In this document: piece by piece, positions 61,047 through 64,000 of the stretch
How the letters are laid out: each line of letters starts with the position of its first letter
Numbering within the stretch: position 1 is the stretch's first letter
Source of the DNA: Cytophagales bacterium
GTDB lineage: Bacteria > Bacteroidota > Bacteroidia > Cytophagales > Spirosomataceae
Assembly: GCA_013298125.1 (NCBI GenBank)
Contig: JAAFJP010000006.1
Span: 62,001-126,000 of the forward strand
Direction: 5' to 3'
Length of the DNA stretch: 64,000 nt
Translations under genes and position numbers: made by a program
The notes under the pieces: generated by a model
Told to the model about the DNA's origin: nothing
The model's database searches: none
Seen by the model: the letters and a program-made list of their open reading frames with translations, nothing else

Positions 61047-61098
61047 TCAACTTAATCCATAGCGAGGGATTTAAATCCCTCGCTATGGATTAAGTTGA
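61047..61098. repeat. 52-bp perfect palindrome
   Basis: The 26-nt arms 61047-61072 and 61073-61098 are exact reverse complements with no spacer (centre GGGATTTAAATCCC). It lies between two same-strand genes and has no T run after it, so it is not a standard terminator. Confidence 0.9.
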
Positions 61099-61123
61099 TG
61101 AATTTCTTATACTTTATTTGCCC

Positions 61124-61993
61124 ATGAAAATTTCCTCAACCGACCTCATCATTAACCCCGACGGAACGATTTATCACCTAAATCTTCTTCCAGAACATAT
61201 TGCAGATACCATCATAACAGTCGGCGACCCTGACCGTGTGAAGTTCGTTTCTCAATATTTTGATTCCATCGAATTTCAAATCAATAAGCGTGAATTTGTT
61301 ACGCATACAGGTTGTTTGAACGGAAAACGTTTAACGGTAATTTCAAGTGGAATTGGGACGGATAATGTAGAGATTTTGATGAATGAATTGGATGCTTTGG
61401 TGAATATTGATTTCAAAACTTTGGAAGTAAAATCTGAACATAAATCATTGAATATTATTCGTTTAGGGACTTCTGGAAGTTTGCAGGAAAGTATTCCTGT
61501 AAACAGTTTTGTTATTTCAGAATGGGGAATTGGATTGGATGCGTTGGGTTTCTTTTATGAAACAGAACCAAACGAAACCACAACTATCATTAAGCAAAAT
61601 TTCAATTTAGAGTTTATGCCCTACTGCAATCCTTCGGGGTATAATTTGTTTAGAAAATTTATCGAAAATGTCCCAGAAAATTGGTTTACTGGTGCAACGG
61701 TAACTTGTCCAGGATTTTATGCACCACAAGGAAGAACGTTGAGATATAATCCAAAAATAGAAGGGCTTTTACAGAAAATGAATCAATTTTATCATGCAGG
61801 AGTAAAGCTTGCTAATCTCGAAATGGAAACAGCGGGTTATTACTTGATGGGACAAGTTTTAGGGCATGAAGTGCTTTCAATCAGTGCTATTTTGGCAAAT
61901 AGAATGACGAATGAATTTTCACAACAGGCTGATAAACAGGTGGATAGCTTGATAAAATTCGCTTTGGAGAAAATAACTGGTAAAGCTGTCTGA
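61124..61993 (+). CDS. nucleoside phosphorylase (uridine phosphorylase-like)
   Basis: This 289-residue member of the PNP/UDP family splits a nucleoside with phosphate. Visible are the phosphate-binding ITVGDPDRVKFVSQYF, SSGIGTDNVEILMNELDAL and RLGTSGSLQ segments and the ribose-binding ANLEMETAGYYLMGQVLG. The ATG at 61124 is preferred over TTG 61118. It may act with the deoxynucleoside kinase in salvage. A word array begins at its stop codon. Confidence 0.88.
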   Translation: MKISSTDLIINPDGTIYHLNLLPEHIADTIITVGDPDRVKFVSQYFDSIEFQINKREFVTHTGCLNGKRLTVISSGIGTDNVEILMNELDALVNIDFKTLEVKSEHKSLNIIRLGTSGSLQESIPVNSFVISEWGIGLDALGFFYETEPNETTTIIKQNFNLEFMPYCNPSGYNLFRKFIENVPENWFTGATVTCPGFYAPQGRTLRYNPKIEGLLQKMNQFYHAGVKLANLEMETAGYYLMGQVLGHEVLSISAILANRMTNEFSQQADKQVDSLIKFALEKITGKAV

Positions 61994-62132
61994 ATTTGGA
62001 TTCGTCAGATTAGTGGATTTTATGGATTATTTTTTACATCTTTTGTAAATATTCTAAAATGCTTTTATGAAATGAAGCCTTTTTGACTTATTCCAATAAA
62101 TCCACGAATCCCACGAATCCAAATTCTGACAG
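61986..62132. repeat. inverted arrays of GGATTCGTG words
   Basis: The left arm 61986-62029 starts inside the last codons of the phosphorylase gene; the right arm 62090-62132 carries ATCCACGA, ATCCCACGA and ATCCAA and pairs with it approximately. It ends eight bases before the stop of the convergent MFS gene. Confidence 0.75.
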
Positions 62133-62139
62133 ATGTTCC

Positions 62140-63378
62140 CTAAAAATCAATCTCCTTCTCGGGGTCAATTACAAACCACAACAAACATCCACAGAAAAGT
62201 AAAAATGCAATCATGTAAAGCGGATAATTGAAGTTGTCGGTTGCCTTAACAATGTAACCAAAAAGTACGCCTAAGAATACCGCACCCATTTGTCCCACCA
62301 TGTTCATTGCTCCTGAAACTAAGCCAGATTTACTCTTTCCGATGTCGATACAAACGGCAAAAGCTATGGGTAATGTTAAGTCTTTAAAACCCATTCCGAT
62401 TGCTAATAAATAGGCTGCCGTTTGATTATTTTCTGTGGAGGCTGCCAAAGTTATGATGATGCTTGAAATGCCCATTCCTACAACGCCAACGCTTCTTCTT
62501 CCTATTTTTAAACCGTAACGTTTTGATAACCAATCACTTAAATAGCCACCCGTGAAACAGCCAATTGCTCCTAAAATAAAGGGTAGCGTAGCGAATAATT
62601 GCATTTGAGATTTATCAAAATGTCGTCCTTCTTTCAAATACGTTGGTAGCCAACCTGTGAAAAAGTATGCTCCGTACATAAAAAAATGAAACATCAACAT
62701 CAACGCCCACATATTACGATTCTGCAAAAGTTTCTTCCAGGGAATGTGATGGTCAGAGCTTTTGAAACGTCTATTTTCTTCAATCAGAGTCAATTCTTCT
62801 TTTGAAATTCCTTTGGTTTCGTGGGGGAAATCTCTAAACCAAATATACCAAATCGTTGCCCAAACGATTCCTAAAATTCCCATCGAGAAGAATGAATATC
62901 GCCAACCTAAACTGGCAGAAATTGGGATAATGACCCACGGTGCAATCGAACCGCCCAAACGACCTGCCGCCCAAATGAAGGCTTGGGCTTTGCCAATTTC
63001 GTATTTAGGAAACCATCTCGACACAACGATTGAAGCATTTGGATAAGCCCCCGCTTCTCCTGCACCAAATAAAAATCTGACTATGAGGAGGTACAACCAA
63101 CTCGTAGCTGTACCTGTAAATGCGGTAAAAGCCGACCACCAAACTACGACTCTGGTCAAGACTTTTCTCGGACCAATTCTGTCTCCCAAAGCTCCCGTTG
63201 GTAATTCAAAAAGGGCGTAAGAAAGGGCAAAAGCACTCAAAATCCAGCCCCAAGCGTCATTTTCAATCTTCAAATCCGCCTTCATGTCGGAGGCAACGAG
63301 TGAAATACAGGTACGGTCTATATAGGTGATGACGGATAATGAGACTAAAAATGACAATACTTGATTTCGCTTTTGCAT
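62140..63378 (-). CDS. MFS transporter, ACS (anion:cation symporter) type
   Basis: This 412-residue protein has about twelve hydrophobic segments. The N-terminal SLSVITYIDRTCISLVASDM, the loop motif TGALGDRIGPRKVLTRVVVW and RFLFGAGEAGAYPNAS match the ACS branch, which transports hexuronates, phthalates and similar organic anions. WRYSFFSMGILGIVWATIWY is also typical. The substrate is unknown. It is cotranscribed with the upstream acyltransferase gene (17 bases apart). Confidence 0.9.
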   Translation of the reverse strand: MQKRNQVLSFLVSLSVITYIDRTCISLVASDMKADLKIENDAWGWILSAFALSYALFELPTGALGDRIGPRKVLTRVVVWWSAFTAFTGTATSWLYLLIVRFLFGAGEAGAYPNASIVVSRWFPKYEIGKAQAFIWAAGRLGGSIAPWVIIPISASLGWRYSFFSMGILGIVWATIWYIWFRDFPHETKGISKEELTLIEENRRFKSSDHHIPWKKLLQNRNMWALMLMFHFFMYGAYFFTGWLPTYLKEGRHFDKSQMQLFATLPFILGAIGCFTGGYLSDWLSKRYGLKIGRRSVGVVGMGISSIIITLAASTENNQTAAYLLAIGMGFKDLTLPIAFAVCIDIGKSKSGLVSGAMNMVGQMGAVFLGVLFGYIVKATDNFNYPLYMIAFLLFCGCLLWFVIDPEKEIDF

Positions 63379-63395
63379 CGTGGTATGAATAAAAA

Positions 63396-63971
63396 TTAAT
63401 CAAACTTAACATCCTTCAAAGAATACAATTCTGGATGTTTTGGAGTAATGCCAACGTATCTTTTCTGAATATTGATTAAATCTTTTTCATAATCTCCTGT
63501 TGGATTAAATTCATCTAAAAAGCCCACTTGTTTTTTCCCAAAATCAAGAAAACCTAAGATAATTGGTACTTTTGCAACGTTTGCGATATGATAAAATCCT
63601 GATTTCCACTCTTTTGAATAAGAACGAGTCCCTTCGGCAGGTACGATTAATTGCATTTGTACGGTAGAATCATTAATCATTTTTGCCATATCATTGACTA
63701 AATTATTCTTCTGGTCACGTCTCACAGGGATTCCTCCTAATTTTTTAATAATAATCCCCAAAGGAAACTTAAATAATGAGGCTTTTCCAAGATATTTTAT
63801 CGGAATGTCAAGGGCGTAAAGTGCTGCCATCGTATAGACATAATCCCAATTAGAAGTGTGCGGCACGGCAATCATAACCGCTTTTTGATAGTTTGTTACC
63901 CCTTTTGGCGTAGTGTCTATTATTTTATATCCTGCAATTTTGAGGATTAATTTTCCGATAATTTTTAACAT
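63396..63971 (-). CDS. lysophospholipid acyltransferase (PlsC-like)
   Basis: This 191-residue acyltransferase has the HX4D-type catalytic motif as PHTSNWDYVY, LGKASLFKFPLGIIIKKLGG with IPVRRD, and the PAEGTRSYSKEWKSG glycerol-phosphate motif. An N-terminal hydrophobic helix (KIIGKLILKIAGYKII) suggests peripheral membrane association. It likely acylates a lysolipid or glycerol-3-phosphate derivative. It lies 17 bases upstream of the MFS gene. The 29 bases after it to the window end hold nothing visible. Confidence 0.88.
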   Translation of the reverse strand: MLKIIGKLILKIAGYKIIDTTPKGVTNYQKAVMIAVPHTSNWDYVYTMAALYALDIPIKYLGKASLFKFPLGIIIKKLGGIPVRRDQKNNLVNDMAKMINDSTVQMQLIVPAEGTRSYSKEWKSGFYHIANVAKVPIILGFLDFGKKQVGFLDEFNPTGDYEKDLINIQKRYVGITPKHPELYSLKDVKFD

Positions 63972-64000
63972 AAATTGAGTTTGTTAATTGGTCTCAAAAA

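Overview
The window is a chromosomal segment of an A+T-rich member of the Bacteroidota, most likely a cytophagal bacterium (Cytophagia; Spirosomataceae or a relative). Four observations support this. Many genes carry the Bacteroidota promoter pattern TTG-N19-20-TAnnTTTG and lack an obvious Shine-Dalgarno sequence. RpoD is the short, roughly 287-residue form that recognises this pattern. Glutamine synthetase is the eukaryote-like GSII type. The neighbourhoods (ferredoxin beside a LuxC-type acyl-CoA reductase, DUF2147, DUF3127, TPR lipoproteins) are typical of the phylum. The genus is inference.

Layout. 1-9.8 kb: the 5' part of thrS, a TPR lipoprotein, a possible 22-codon mini-gene, an ammonium-uptake pair (outer-membrane porin and AmtB), a ferredoxin/acyl-CoA reductase pair, and a DUF2147-PAP2-trpS operon with overlapping genes. 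9.9-23.8 kb: DUF2461, a surface lipoprotein, two tandem secreted paralogues of unknown function, dnaE with a large unknown helical protein, an M20 amidohydrolase, a queuosine-precursor transporter and glnA. 23.9-34.4 kb: mqo, topA, Uma2, a sirtuin deacylase, an rlhA-like U32 protein, a VOC protein, a hydroxyacid dehydrogenase with a divergent Lrp regulator, and an isolated unknown beta-rich protein. 34.5-45.8 kb: rpoD, pnp, rpsO, an LptF/G permease, a START-like protein, tRNA-Met, an unknown membrane protein, a LytTR regulator, rlmD, an SDR and tRNA-Lys. 45.9-64 kb: a BatE-like protein, an alpha/beta hydrolase, an SPFH protein, an atypical SDR, two MFS transporters, a HesB-like protein, ppx, LysE, Nudix, a CDF transporter, menD, a TPR lipoprotein, a Mpo1-like gene broken by one stop codon, DUF3127, tRNA-Leu, a deoxynucleoside kinase, trhO, a nucleoside phosphorylase and an acyltransferase.

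The genes are mostly housekeeping: translation (thrS, trpS, three tRNAs, rpsO, rlmD, rlhA, trhO), replication and topology (dnaE, topA), transcription and RNA decay (rpoD, pnp), nitrogen assimilation (porin, amtB, glnA), respiration (mqo, menD) and nucleotide salvage (deoxynucleoside kinase, nucleoside phosphorylase). I see no rRNA, prophage, CRISPR array, insertion sequence or defence island.

The least explained content is between genes. (1) At least nine loci carry arrays of degenerate 7-9-bp words, usually two inverted arms around a spacer. They often begin at a stop codon and end just before a start codon, and the word differs from locus to locus. (2) A second set consists of long perfect or nested palindromes, some sharing a core such as GGTTTTGAACC, that resemble REP-type mobile palindromes and may serve as terminators. 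Together these are the best candidate here for an undescribed genome-wide system. Other leads are a possible small RNA upstream of glnA, a hairpin terminator in the leader of the queuosine-precursor transporter, leaderless-mRNA candidates, and proteins lacking canonical catalytic residues.
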